From IMG/VR virus record IMGVR_UViG_3300017987_000152, positions 1 to 43,940 of that record: a stretch of 43,940 bases of DNA; one strand, written 5' to 3'. Origin of the DNA: a virus. The notes below the pieces were generated by a model. It searched no databases and was not told the origin of the DNA. It saw nothing but the letters and a program-made list of their open reading frames with translations. The position numbers were made by a program, and so were the translations under genes. Positions 9,545 to 15,275 of this stretch are shown here, piece after piece (position 1 is the first letter of the stretch; every line of letters begins with the position of its first letter).

Positions 9545-10267
9545 ATGGGTGTGAGCAAAAGGGTAATTCGTTGGGCCGATGCCATTGAGGAGGCCATCGA
9601 AGATGTGGGGGCCGTCAAGCTTGGCTTGGGCACGATGCTCGCCCTGGTGGCGACCGAGTCGAGCGGCGACCCGGACGTTGTCAACAGGTTTGGGTTCGTT
9701 GGGCTGTTCCAAATTGGAACACCCTACCTGAAGGATGCCCGTTCTTGGCTCAAGAAGAACCGCCCCGAGTTGCTCAAGGTCGTGCCGCGCACCAAGCGTG
9801 GCCTGATCGGTAAGCCCTACGCTTCTGCAGTGGTCACGGCGGCCTACTTGCGCAAGTACGCAAGCCGTCATCGCTGGGAGCCTAGTCGCATCGCCGCGAT
9901 CCACAAGGGTGGGGCCGGCGCGGCCCGCAAGATCATAGAGCTCGAGGAGGAGCGCGACCTATCTATGCGGGATGCTGTCCGCTGGGTGGCCGACAACTGG
10001 CGATACAGCCGCGGTTCGCGCAAGGGTCGCTTGATCCTGGGCGATAGCTTCTACCGCTACGTCTACGACAAGAGGCACTTCGGGGGTCATCTGCCCGACT
10101 ACGAGGAGTGGGTCCGTAGGCGTACGGTTGAGGAGCCCGATCTGCCTGAGATCGTGAACGATGAGCCTGATCCCGAGCCTCACAAGCAGCCCGCGGCCGG
10201 CGTGGTGTGGGGGCGTTGGGTCCAGAGCATACTGCGTGAGATGTTCCGATCAGCTGGAGGTGAGTGA
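9545..10267 (+). CDS. Endolysin, lytic transglycosylase (SLT/lysozyme-like)
   Basis: This 240-residue enzyme is expected to cleave glycan strands of peptidoglycan. Residues about 28-55 contain the transglycosylase signature: ALVATESSGDPD with Glu38 as the predicted catalytic acid, then N-R-F-G-F-V-G-LFQIG. AVVTAAYLRKYA (around 100) and AAIHKGGAGA (around 118) fit the later helices of the lysozyme-like fold. The ATG at 9545 follows GAGGAGG with good spacing. No signal peptide is visible, so export would depend on a holin. The C-terminal part is acidic and Pro-rich and ends in a short helical segment. The gene sits between two membrane-protein genes. Confidence 0.8.
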   Translation: MGVSKRVIRWADAIEEAIEDVGAVKLGLGTMLALVATESSGDPDVVNRFGFVGLFQIGTPYLKDARSWLKKNRPELLKVVPRTKRGLIGKPYASAVVTAAYLRKYASRHRWEPSRIAAIHKGGAGAARKIIELEEERDLSMRDAVRWVADNWRYSRGSRKGRLILGDSFYRYVYDKRHFGGHLPDYEEWVRRRTVEEPDLPEIVNDEPDPEPHKQPAAGVVWGRWVQSILREMFRSAGGE

Positions 10268-10518
10268 TGATCAAAGAGAAGTGGAGAGACGAGCCTGGTG
10301 AGCTCGTGGCGTGGGTTTGCCTTGGCATCTCGTTCTTGGCGCTGTCTGCGATCACCGCCGTTGACCTTTGGCGGGGTGAGTCCGTCAGCGAGTGGCCGTG
10401 GATCATCATCTTCTCGATCGGGGTCGCGCTGATTGCGCGCAAGCGGCTCGTCGGTGTGCGCGTCGGTCGCGACGGCATCAGCTTCGGCGAGAGCAGCGAA
10501 GACGATGACGAGGTGTGA
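10267..10518 (+). CDS. Small two-helix membrane protein, holin candidate
   Basis: This 83-residue protein has two predicted transmembrane segments (ELVAWVCLGISFLALSAI and WPWIIIFSIGVALIA) joined by a short charged loop, and a charged, acidic C-terminus (ESSEDDDEV). Size, topology and position directly after the endolysin fit a class II holin. The ATG overlaps the endolysin stop (TGATG) and is preceded by GGAGG six bases upstream; a GTG one codon earlier is an alternative start. It could instead be an antiholin paired with the four-helix protein upstream. Confidence 0.6.
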   Translation: MIKEKWRDEPGELVAWVCLGISFLALSAITAVDLWRGESVSEWPWIIIFSIGVALIARKRLVGVRVGRDGISFGESSEDDDEV

Positions 10519-10520
10519 GG

Positions 10521-10817
10521 ATGTCGCGCGATGAGGTCACCAAGACCGTGAGCCCGCTCACCGAGGAGTTGCCTCGCAGGCTCGAGCGGCTCGCACGCCT
10601 TCTTCGGCTTGGGTCCGCCCCGCCGTTCTCGCTCGTTGTGCTTGCGCCAGATGGAGATCTGCTCGTCGACGTCCACGCCGACTCTGCGCCTGATGCCCAG
10701 ACGATGCTGCTGGGGTTGACCGTTCGGGTGAACAGCATCCAAGAGGACGCCGACCGTTGGTCAATGATTACGGAGCTCAGCGAGGCAAGCTCTGTGGGCG
10801 AGGAAAACGACGAATGA
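10521..10817 (+). CDS. Hypothetical protein in lysis cassette
   Basis: This 98-residue soluble protein of unknown function begins at an ATG three bases after the previous stop; a GTG two codons upstream is a weaker alternative. The N-terminal half is basic and Leu-rich (LPRRLERLARLLRLG), followed by a strand (FSLVVLAPDGDLLVDVHA) and a short helix. No membrane segment or known motif is seen. It ends in an ATGA overlap with the next gene, so it is co-translated with lysis genes. No function is assigned. Confidence 0.55.
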   Translation: MSRDEVTKTVSPLTEELPRRLERLARLLRLGSAPPFSLVVLAPDGDLLVDVHADSAPDAQTMLLGLTVRVNSIQEDADRWSMITELSEASSVGEENDE

Positions 10818-11110
10818 TAAAGCAAGTCTCGAACATGGCGCTGCCGGCCTGGATAGTCGTGCCGATTGTGATCGTGCTCTGTGGGTCTGTTAGTATGGTC
10901 GCATATCGATCGGGCGCCGAGTCCGTCGAGTGCCCCGCGCCGCCGGTGGTCAAGTGTCCGCCGCCGGTAATCCCCGAGTGTCCGCCTGTCGTGCGGCAGC
11001 CGGATTTTGGAGGAGATGATGCTCAGAAATGCCCGGATTGTGTCTGTCGTGACCTGTCTGACGCTGTGCGTTGGCTCGAGGAACGTGCAGGCTCAGGAGG
11101 CGATGAGTAG
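10814..11110 (+). CDS. Single-pass membrane protein with Pro/Cys-rich tail, spanin-like
   Basis: This 98-residue protein starts at the ATG of an ATGA overlap. Residues about 9-32 form one transmembrane helix (PAWIVVPIVIVLCGSVSMVAY), followed by a proline- and cysteine-rich stretch with repeated C-P-x-P (ECPAPP, KCPPP, ECPPV) and a CPDCVC cluster. The last 95 bp overlap the next gene in another frame, an arrangement reminiscent of Rz/Rz1 spanin pairs. It lacks the long coiled coil of classical inner-membrane spanins, so the assignment rests on position and topology. Confidence 0.55.
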   Translation: MIKQVSNMALPAWIVVPIVIVLCGSVSMVAYRSGAESVECPAPPVVKCPPPVIPECPPVVRQPDFGGDDAQKCPDCVCRDLSDAVRWLEERAGSGGDE

Positions 11111-11429
11111 ACAGGTTTGTGTTGACGAGACGGTGATTCGCCAGTGCGAGAAGGATGCGCGTGAGGCCGAGCGCCTCAAGGGCTCTGATACGCGGGCAAA
11201 AAAATGCCAGCGTCAGCTCGACACGACCGATGGATCCCTTCAACAGTGTCATCTTCAGATTCAACGATCAGACGAACGGTCTGCGTTGCGTCTTGATGTC
11301 GTGACACGCGAAGCTGCTCGGGTTACTGTAGAGCGCGATGATCGCCCCGAATGGGTGCATGTGGCCATGGTTGTGGCCGGCACGCTCGTGGTGGGATTCG
11401 GAACTGGTTACATCCTGGGGGGGTTGTGA
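11016..11429 (+). CDS. Exported protein with C-terminal membrane helix, unimolecular-spanin-like
   Basis: This 137-residue protein starts at ATG 11016 (or 11019) behind GGAGG. It has an N-terminal signal-like segment (VSVVTCLTLCVGS) with a possible cleavage after AQA, then a charged region with four Cys, and a C-terminal transmembrane helix (HVAMVVAGTLVVGFGTGYILGGL). An N-terminal export signal plus a C-terminal anchor is the topology of unimolecular spanins such as T1 gp11, which are lipoproteins. The Cys here do not form a canonical lipobox, so the lipid anchor is doubtful. It overlaps the preceding membrane protein gene by 95 bp. Confidence 0.5.
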   Translation: MMLRNARIVSVVTCLTLCVGSRNVQAQEAMSRQVCVDETVIRQCEKDAREAERLKGSDTRAKKCQRQLDTTDGSLQQCHLQIQRSDERSALRLDVVTREAARVTVERDDRPEWVHVAMVVAGTLVVGFGTGYILGGL

Positions 11430-11472
11430 TGTTCTCGATGACGCTGGGTGTTGGGCGATGAGGAGGGACGGC

Positions 11473-11733
11473 GTGGCAGCTACCGCTGTGGGAAAACAAG
11501 AAGGGCAGGCGGACAACCTGCTGACGAAGATCGTGGCGGCGGTGGCCGTCGCGGGTGTTCTCGGCGCCATAGGGCTCGTGACCCGCGTGGAGGTATTGGC
11601 GACCAGGGTCCAGGCGATCGAGGCGGCGCAAGCATTGCGTGCCGAGGACGGCGAGCGCCTGGCGAGGATCGAGCAGAAGCTTGAGACCCTGACGAATCTG
11701 GTAGAGCGGCTCGAGCGCGACAAGCGCAACTGA
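11473..11733 (+). CDS. Small membrane protein with coiled coil
   Basis: The frame can start at ATG 11458, but the GTG at 11473 is preferred because AGGAGGG lies five bases upstream. The 86-residue product has one transmembrane segment (IVAAVAVAGVLGAIGLV) followed by a heptad-rich charged helix (RVEVLATRVQAIEAAQ to LETLTNLVERLERD). Single-span proteins with a cytoplasmic or periplasmic coiled coil occur among accessory holins and XhlA-like haemolysin proteins. It is the last gene of the rightward left-hand unit and is followed by terminator hairpins. Confidence 0.55.
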   Translation: MAATAVGKQEGQADNLLTKIVAAVAVAGVLGAIGLVTRVEVLATRVQAIEAAQALRAEDGERLARIEQKLETLTNLVERLERDKRN

Positions 11734-11786
11734 ATCTTGACTCGCTCGCGCCTCTTGTGGCAACGTTGGTTTAACCACGAGCCGTA

Positions 11787-11805
11787 GGCATGGGCTCACC
11801 ATGCC
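11787..11805 (+). other. Short hairpin after the lysis cassette
   Basis: GGCATGG at 11787-11793 pairs perfectly with CCATGCC at 11799-11805 around a five-base loop. It lies in the untranslated tail of the rightward unit before the stronger terminator stems. There is no T-tract; it may protect the 3' end of the mRNA. Confidence 0.35.
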
Positions 11806-11820
11806 GCGCGTGAACGATCG

Positions 11821-11865
11821 CAGAAAGAGCCCCCTAATCGCTGTCCAGGCTCGGGGCTCTTTCTG
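11821..11865. terminator. Long perfect stem, probable bidirectional terminator part
   Basis: Thirteen bases at 11821-11833 (CAGAAAGAGCCCC) pair perfectly with 11853-11865 around a 19-base loop. It separates the rightward lysis cassette from the leftward genes at 12222-13989, a convergent position where terminators are expected. The arms carry AAAG/CTTT edges, but the T-run is short, so termination probably depends on the next hairpin too. Confidence 0.6.
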
Positions 11866-11879
11866 TGTCTGGCGATGGC

Positions 11880-11904
11880 AAAAAAGAAGCGAGGCTTCTT
11901 TTTT
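11880..11904. terminator. Intrinsic terminator, symmetrical
   Basis: AAAAAAGAAGC at 11880-11890 pairs with GCTTCTTTTTT at 11894-11904 around a three-base GAG loop. The + strand transcript ends in a run of six U, and the symmetrical A-run serves the - strand. This is a convincing bidirectional intrinsic terminator between the convergent units, although the GC core of the stem is short. Confidence 0.65.
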
Positions 11905-12221
11905 GACCTGTCTCGTTGTTTCGAGTGCCTGTCCTCACAGGTCGGGAGCGTCGCACCTTGCATGCCCAGGCGGAGCTTCGTGTGTCTTCCCTACATAGTT
12001 TGGCGCCACCGAGTCGGCGCCTGTCGTTGGAGCTTGTCAGGCTCGAGGCTGGTTGGTTGTGATTGCGTCGTCCCCTCGGGAATGGGGGCTTCGGACGGGT
12101 GAAGCTCACATGTCTGTGTGCTTTGCGTGAGAGGCGCGGACGTGGGCCACGTCGTCTTACCTTCCGCCCATCGGCGGACTATTCACCGGATGCCATACCG
12201 GTGAGCTCGAGTGGGGGCTGC
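11905..12221. other. Non-coding stretch with several hairpins
   Basis: No frame here has a ribosome site together with a plausible protein. Inverted repeats are frequent: GGCGCC at both ends of a 20-base segment near 12003-12022, CCGCC/GGCGG near 12168-12181, and TCACCGG (12183-12189) with CCGGTGA (12198-12204). The last two lie just past the end of the leftward gene at 12222 and could close its transcript. The whole could also be a structured RNA. I found no tRNA-like cloverleaf. Confidence 0.35.
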
Positions 12222-12602
12222 TCACGGCGTGAGCCAGATCCCATCGGGGGTCCACTGGTCCACGTAGAGGCCGGGGGCCGGCGGATCCCAGCCCTTGTTT
12301 GTGAGGTCGACCATGCGGTTGTGTTTTCTGTTTGTGCCCAGAGGCACGAACGTCAACCATTCTGGGCCATCGCCCAGGATGACCTCGAACAGGCTTCGGC
12401 CCCGGAGGGCCTCGACCTCCTCGATCGACATGACGTCGCTCGGGAGAGGGCACCGGTCGACTCCAGCACTTCTGCACGCACCGCCCTTTCGAGCGGCGAG
12501 GACGCTCCTCGACTGTCGCCGAGGGAGGAGCGGCAGGCCCTCCCTAACTTCGCATCCGAGATCGTACGTTCCGTGAATAACCACGCAGTTGTTCGTCTTC
12601 AT
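12222..12602 (-). CDS. Hypothetical protein in leftward operon
   Basis: This 126-residue protein of unknown function starts at ATG 12602 behind AAAGGA, which directly follows a GC hairpin and a 32-bp promoter-like repeat. The N-terminus (NNCVVIHGTYDLGCEV) is followed by an Arg-rich segment, and the C-terminal half has an acidic helix and beta strands (LFEVILGDGPEWLTFVPLG, LYVDQWTPDGIWLTP). Three Cys are spread in residues 6-50, but no clear zinc site is formed. As the last gene of a small leftward unit with its own promoter-like element it may be an early host-interaction gene; that is inference. Confidence 0.6.
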   Translation of the reverse strand: MKTNNCVVIHGTYDLGCEVREGLPLLPRRQSRSVLAARKGGACRSAGVDRCPLPSDVMSIEEVEALRGRSLFEVILGDGPEWLTFVPLGTNRKHNRMVDLTNKGWDPPAPGLYVDQWTPDGIWLTP

Positions 12603-12615
12603 GTCTCGTTCCTTT

Positions 12616-12635
12616 CCCCCTCTATATCGAGGGGG
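12616..12635 (-). promoter_or_regulatory. 5' leader hairpin upstream of the gene at 12602
   Basis: On the - strand, CCCCCTC and GAGGGGG form a seven-pair stem around a six-base loop, immediately before AAAGGAACGA and the start codon. A hairpin of different sequence but the same position and shape precedes the gene at 13314, so structure is conserved while sequence is not. A transcript-stabilising or translation-enhancing leader is likely. Confidence 0.5.
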
Positions 12636-12638
12636 GTG

Positions 12639-12687
12639 TATGGTTTCGTGTATATATATTATCCCGAAACGAGACCGCCATTTTTAG
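12639..12687 (-). promoter_or_regulatory. Repeated promoter-like element, copy 1
   Basis: Bases 12639-12670 are identical (32 of 32) to 13348-13379. Read on the - strand the element has CTAAAAA, ten unconserved bases, then GTTTCG-GGATAATATATATACA-CGAAAC and CATA. TAAAAA (12686-12681) and GATAAT (12663-12658) are 17 bases apart, the spacing of a sigma70-type promoter. GTTTCG/CGAAAC is an inverted repeat flanking the AT-only core and may bind a regulator. The AT core stands out in GC-rich surroundings. It would drive the gene at 12602. Confidence 0.65.
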
Positions 12688-12688
12688 A

Positions 12689-12940
12689 TCAGGCGTGTTT
12701 GCGTAGCGTGGCCCATAGTTCCTGCTCTTCGGGCGTGGCTTCCCCGTGACGCTCGCCCCTGACGCAGTCGTACTTCTGCCGCATCAGCCTCTTTGGATTG
12801 GACTGCTCGACGAAATAGCCCTCACTCTCCCAGGGGCTGAACGTCTCAAGGCACAGGGCGTACATGCGCCTCCAGTGAACGCCGGAGGGCGTGGCCTCGG
12901 CGAGTCGGGTGATGGCGTCGATCCTCTGCTGCTCAATCAT
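12689..12940 (-). CDS. Hypothetical protein in leftward operon
   Basis: This 83-residue, helix-rich protein of unknown function has its start set at ATG 12940 by AAAGGAG seven bases upstream. It contains WRRMYALCLETFSPWE and a basic middle (NPKRLMRQKYDCVRGERHG), then an acidic helix with EEQELWATLRKHA at the end. It is separated from the upstream gene by an intrinsic terminator, so it probably has its own promoter; TATAAA lies 32 bases before the start but no clear -35 box is seen. The downstream promoter repeat begins two bases after its stop. Confidence 0.6.
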   Translation of the reverse strand: MIEQQRIDAITRLAEATPSGVHWRRMYALCLETFSPWESEGYFVEQSNPKRLMRQKYDCVRGERHGEATPEEQELWATLRKHA

Positions 12941-12986
12941 GATCACTCCTTTGGTTGTGGGGCGTTGTTTATAGCGTACTGTCCAG

Positions 12987-13021
12987 AAAAAAAGAAGCGC
13001 CAACCTGGATAGGGTGGCGCT
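12987..13021 (-). terminator. Intrinsic terminator of the gene at 13033-13314
   Basis: On the - strand AGCGCCA (13021-13015) pairs with TGGCGCT (13002-12996) and is followed by TC and seven T (A-run at 12987-12993 on +). It lies about 12 bases past the stop of the upstream leftward gene. This is a textbook intrinsic terminator. Confidence 0.75.
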
Positions 13022-13032
13022 CCTCTTCTTGG

Positions 13033-13314
13033 TCAGTGGCTGAGCTTGTCGGCAAGCTCAGCCATGAACGTGTGCGCTTCAAGGAGAGGACCCTCGTGGC
13101 CCTCCCCCTCCTCGCCGTAGAAGGCCGCGATGGCCTCCCACCTCTCCTTCCCACGCTCCTCTGCGAGGAGCGCGTTGACGACGACGGTGGGGCCCTCGCC
13201 CCACGTTGTCTGGAAGGTCCTCATTCTCTTGATGGCGTCCCGGCTTACGTACTGCCTTTCGGAAGTCGAATAAGCCAGGGAGTGGGGCAGCGAGATGATG
13301 TCAATGGCAATCAT
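13033..13314 (-). CDS. Hypothetical protein in leftward operon
   Basis: This 93-residue protein of unknown function starts at ATG 13314, preceded by AAAGGAACGA, a GC hairpin and the second promoter repeat. It opens with a hydrophobic strand (IAIDIISLPHSLAYS), then basic and acidic helical segments (SRDAIKRMRTFQTTWGEG, VVNALLAEERGKERWEAIAAF) ending in FMAELADKLSH. No motif is recognised. It forms a single-gene transcription unit, bounded by its own promoter-like element and a strong terminator, typical of small phage genes acting early on the host. Confidence 0.6.
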   Translation of the reverse strand: MIAIDIISLPHSLAYSTSERQYVSRDAIKRMRTFQTTWGEGPTVVVNALLAEERGKERWEAIAAFYGEEGEGHEGPLLEAHTFMAELADKLSH

Positions 13315-13326
13315 GTTCGTTCCTTT

Positions 13327-13343
13327 CCCCTCCAGCGGAGGGG
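13327..13343 (-). promoter_or_regulatory. 5' leader hairpin upstream of the gene at 13314
   Basis: CCCCTCC and GGAGGGG pair perfectly around a three-base loop, directly before AAAGGAACGA and the start codon. It is the positional equivalent of the hairpin at 12616-12635, with compensating sequence differences. Confidence 0.5.
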
Positions 13344-13347
13344 CGTT

Positions 13348-13396
13348 TATGGTTTCGTGTATATATATTATCCCGAAACCAGAGGGCTGTTTTTAG
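13348..13396 (-). promoter_or_regulatory. Repeated promoter-like element, copy 2
   Basis: Bases 13348-13379 repeat 12639-12670 exactly. TTTTTAG (13390-13396 on +) again lies exactly ten bases from the inverted repeat although those ten bases differ between copies, so the two boxes are separately conserved. Read on -, TAAAAA is 17 bases from GATAAT (13372-13367). The TAA of the upstream gene's stop codon lies inside the TAAAAA box. It should drive the 13314 gene. Confidence 0.65.
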
Positions 13397-13989
13397 CTCC
13401 TCAGTCGCTTCTCTACTGCCGTCCGTATGACGTTCAGGTCGCACTTGCGAGCGTCGGGTCTGGCCATGAATGTGCGGACGACGTCGTCGATCTGACTCCC
13501 GAGCTCACGCTCTACGATTTGGATCGCGGCCTCCCGTGCCTTGGCCAATCGCTTCGCCTCGACCTCTCGCCAGTGCTCTTCCCAGGCCGCGAGCTCGAGC
13601 GCGCCCCAGACGATCTGAATCAGTCTGCCCTCGAGCGCCTCGGGTAGCAGTGGCATGCCGTCAGGGTCATGCGAGGGGTCGGGCGTCTCGAACAGGTCGT
13701 CGGGCATCCATGAGCCCTCGCGATCTACCCTGACCATGCTCCAAGACAGGTTGATGTGGCCCTCACTTGTGCCTGGATAGGCGTCTGCCGTCGTGTGGCC
13801 CACCGCTAAATCGAAGCCTTTCGTCCATGTGTCGAAGGCGTCCTTTATCTCTGCGATGGGTAGGCCGAAGGTTTCGAAGTGGATCGTGGCCTCGACCCGT
13901 ACCATTTCGACTCGCTTGCCGTCACTCTCCCATGAGGTCACCCTGAAGCCTGTCGGGTCGATATTGATGTCGGGGTTGATGACTTTCAT
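13393..13989 (-). CDS. Hypothetical protein, first gene of leftward cluster
   Basis: This 198-residue protein of unknown function has its start placed at ATG 13989 because AGGAG lies seven bases upstream and the product begins MKVINPDINIDPTGFRV. The first ~110 residues look like an alpha/beta domain (VEMVRVEATIHFETFGLP, GHINLSWSMVRVD). The C-terminal 80 residues are a long charged helix (ELAAWEEHWREVEAKRLAKA) and a short Cys-containing end. It is transcribed divergently from the winged-helix regulator at 14103 and shares a 113-bp intergenic region with it, so the two may be co-regulated. Confidence 0.6.
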   Translation of the reverse strand: MKVINPDINIDPTGFRVTSWESDGKRVEMVRVEATIHFETFGLPIAEIKDAFDTWTKGFDLAVGHTTADAYPGTSEGHINLSWSMVRVDREGSWMPDDLFETPDPSHDPDGMPLLPEALEGRLIQIVWGALELAAWEEHWREVEAKRLAKAREAAIQIVERELGSQIDDVVRTFMARPDARKCDLNVIRTAVEKRLRS

Positions 13990-14022
13990 TGGTACTCCTG
14001 TTTGTAAGTGTTGGTTGTTCGT

Positions 14023-14051
14023 ATTATCACCAGATGACACCTTGTTTTAAT
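14023..14051 (-). promoter_or_regulatory. Leftward promoter of the divergent region
   Basis: Read on -, GATAAT (14028-14023) is preceded 17 bases upstream by ATTAAA (14051-14046), and ACGAAC follows it. This resembles the two repeated elements (TAAAAA, 17 bases, GATAATA, ACGAAAC) in weakened form. It lies 34 bases before the ATG at 13989. Its upstream box overlaps the -35 region of the opposite promoter, so the two probably compete. Confidence 0.5.
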
Positions 14052-14069
14052 GCGTACCTTCCGTATGAT
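14042..14069 (+). promoter_or_regulatory. Rightward promoter before the winged-helix gene
   Basis: TTGTTT (14042-14047) and TATGAT (14064-14069) are separated by 16 bases, a good fit to a sigma70-type promoter. AAAGGAG and the ATG at 14103 follow at the expected distance. It would open the long rightward unit that includes the replication genes. Confidence 0.55.
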
Positions 14070-14102
14070 AAAAGACTCCAACGCCAGACAAAGGAGTGTG
14101 TC

Positions 14103-14561
14103 ATGAAGGCGAAAAAGTCCATCAAGGAGCGTGCTCTCCTGATGATCGAGGAGTCCGGCGACATGGGCTTCACCACATCTGAGATCACGGCGCGCGTGGG
14201 CGGCCTGCATCAGACGGTCTCTGCCCGTGTGCATGAGCTCATCAAGGCCGGCAAGATCAAGGACTCGCAGCGTACGCGCAAGACTGAGCGGGGAATCGAC
14301 GCTACCGTGTGGGTTGCCACGACGCTCGAGGAGCGTCGCGCTGCCCGAGAGGCCGGCGCGACGACGAGAGAGCGCATCTCGGCGCACGGCAAGCGCGTGT
14401 CGGAGATCGCCGGGCGTATCGAGAACCTGAGCTACGATGAGCTGCACAACGTGCTCGAGTTCATCGATCGTGGCGCGGTCTCGATGAAGAAGCTGGGCGA
14501 CCAGGCGGTCAGGGATCACATCGCATCTCAGGTTGAGTCGGCCAGCCTCTTTGGCGCCTGA
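14103..14561 (+). CDS. Winged helix-turn-helix DNA-binding regulator
   Basis: The 152-residue product starts at ATG 14103 behind AAAGGAG. Residues about 5-65 form a winged-helix domain: helix IKERALLMIEESG, then MGFTTSEITARVGGLHQTVSARVHELIKAG as the recognition unit, and a wing with ERGIDATVWVA. The remainder is a charged helical region with LSYDELHNVLEFIDRGAVSM, possibly for dimerisation. As first gene of the rightward unit, opposite a divergent leftward gene, it is a good candidate for the regulator of the early region, and a perfect palindrome lies about 1.1 kb downstream at 15240. Target site and effect are unknown. Confidence 0.7.
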   Translation: MKAKKSIKERALLMIEESGDMGFTTSEITARVGGLHQTVSARVHELIKAGKIKDSQRTRKTERGIDATVWVATTLEERRAAREAGATTRERISAHGKRVSEIAGRIENLSYDELHNVLEFIDRGAVSMKKLGDQAVRDHIASQVESASLFGA

Positions 14562-14839
14562 TGTGGTACTGGGTCACATTCCTGTCTGACCTGCCCGTCG
14601 TGTCTGAGGATACGCAGTGGGTGTGGTCGGTAGAGCCTCGCGACGGCAGGTGGCGATGCCACGCCTTGGTGGTGTCTCCATCGTCGTCTGCCGTTGCTGG
14701 GGTTTTGTCCAAGGCTCATCAGGTGCATGAGATTCTGTCCGTCGCCCCTCATCCAAAGTTGGCGCCCGACTATGGAGGGAAGGTCGGCCGAAGGATTGGG
14801 TGGGTCACGCCTCCGCGATACTGGGTTCGGTTCCTGTGA
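14561..14839 (+). CDS. Hypothetical small protein
   Basis: This 92-residue protein's ATG shares a base with the previous stop (TGATG). It is Trp-rich and beta-like at the start (MWYWVTFLSDL, QWVWSVEPRDGRWRCHALVV), has a helix in the middle (AVAGVLSKAHQVHEIL) and ends RYWVRFL. No motif is recognised. It is probably translated by coupling to the regulator gene. Confidence 0.55.
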   Translation: MWYWVTFLSDLPVVSEDTQWVWSVEPRDGRWRCHALVVSPSSSAVAGVLSKAHQVHEILSVAPHPKLAPDYGGKVGRRIGWVTPPRYWVRFL

Positions 14840-15219
14840 TTACACTCATGGCCCCTCTAGGGGTAGGCCACATCACCATAGCGACGTTTGACGATGACGC
14901 GGACCCCCACGGCCTCGTCTTCGAAAAGACGTGCCTGACGTCGCCCTTCGAGGTTTCGCTCGAAGGGTTGCTTCTTTTCAGGGTTCGCAGTGGCTTTGCG
15001 CACGCCATGGCCGTCCGTTCGCCTGAGCTCGAGGCATTTCGAGTTGGCTTCAAGCGGGCCCGGATGCCCATCCTACATGTGACCCTCGGGCGCTCTGCTC
15101 GATGGGATGACCCTGACCCTAGGTGGCGAGAGCTTATGGGGTCGAGGCATGTCGTGGACCATGTCGTGCTCTCGTACGACAATGGCCGTAGCAGAAAGTT
15201 CAGGCTCTGCCGTTTCTGA
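14836..15219 (+). CDS. Hypothetical protein
   Basis: The frame most likely starts at GTG 14836, which overlaps the preceding stop (GTGA); ATG 14848 is an alternative, and neither has a good ribosome site. The 127-residue product has beta-strand segments (GVGHITIATFDDD, FEVSLEGLLLFRVRSG) and a conserved-looking C-terminal part (ARMPILHVTLGRSARWDDPD). It somewhat resembles small phage proteins of two-strand-helix layout, but I cannot name a family. A promoter-like site and palindrome follow its stop. Confidence 0.5.
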   Translation: MITLMAPLGVGHITIATFDDDADPHGLVFEKTCLTSPFEVSLEGLLLFRVRSGFAHAMAVRSPELEAFRVGFKRARMPILHVTLGRSARWDDPDPRWRELMGSRHVVDHVVLSYDNGRSRKFRLCRF

Positions 15220-15221
15220 GC

Positions 15222-15250
15222 TTGTCAGACATCACAATTGTGCGTACAGT
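15222..15250 (+). promoter_or_regulatory. Sigma70-like promoter
   Basis: TTGTCA at 15222-15227 (five of six to TTGACA) and TACAGT at 15245-15250 (four of six to TATAAT) are separated by exactly 17 bases. It lies in the 56-base gap before the gene at 15276. The -10 box sits inside a perfect palindrome, so binding there should block transcription. Confidence 0.6.
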
Positions 15251-15256
15251 ACGCAC
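15240..15256. promoter_or_regulatory. Perfect 17-bp palindrome, candidate operator
   Basis: GTGCGTAC (15240-15247), a central A, and GTACGCAC (15249-15256) form a perfect inverted repeat covering the -10 region of the promoter at 15222. Symmetry and placement are those of a repressor operator for a dimeric regulator. The winged-helix protein at 14103 is the nearest candidate. I did not notice a second copy in the window. Confidence 0.6.
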
Positions 15257-15275
15257 GATCCGTAGGAGATACACC

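Noticed and set aside
11429-11461. A ten-codon frame overlapping the end of the spanin-like gene
   Set aside because: Too short to support; it looks like a by-product of the GTG-start gene's leader.
12003-12022. GGCGCC-ACCGAGTC-GGCGCC, resembling the last hairpin of a Cas9 guide scaffold
   Set aside because: It is only a short chance similarity; there is no repeat-spacer array, anti-repeat or Cas gene in the window.
11905-12221. Possible tRNA in the hairpin-rich gap
   Set aside because: No T-loop (GTTCGAATC-like) or acceptor pairing could be arranged into a cloverleaf.
12063-12749. A 228-codon + strand frame across the leftward genes
   Set aside because: It runs through the stop-start junction, hairpin and promoter repeat of the - strand unit and has no ribosome site or recognisable protein.
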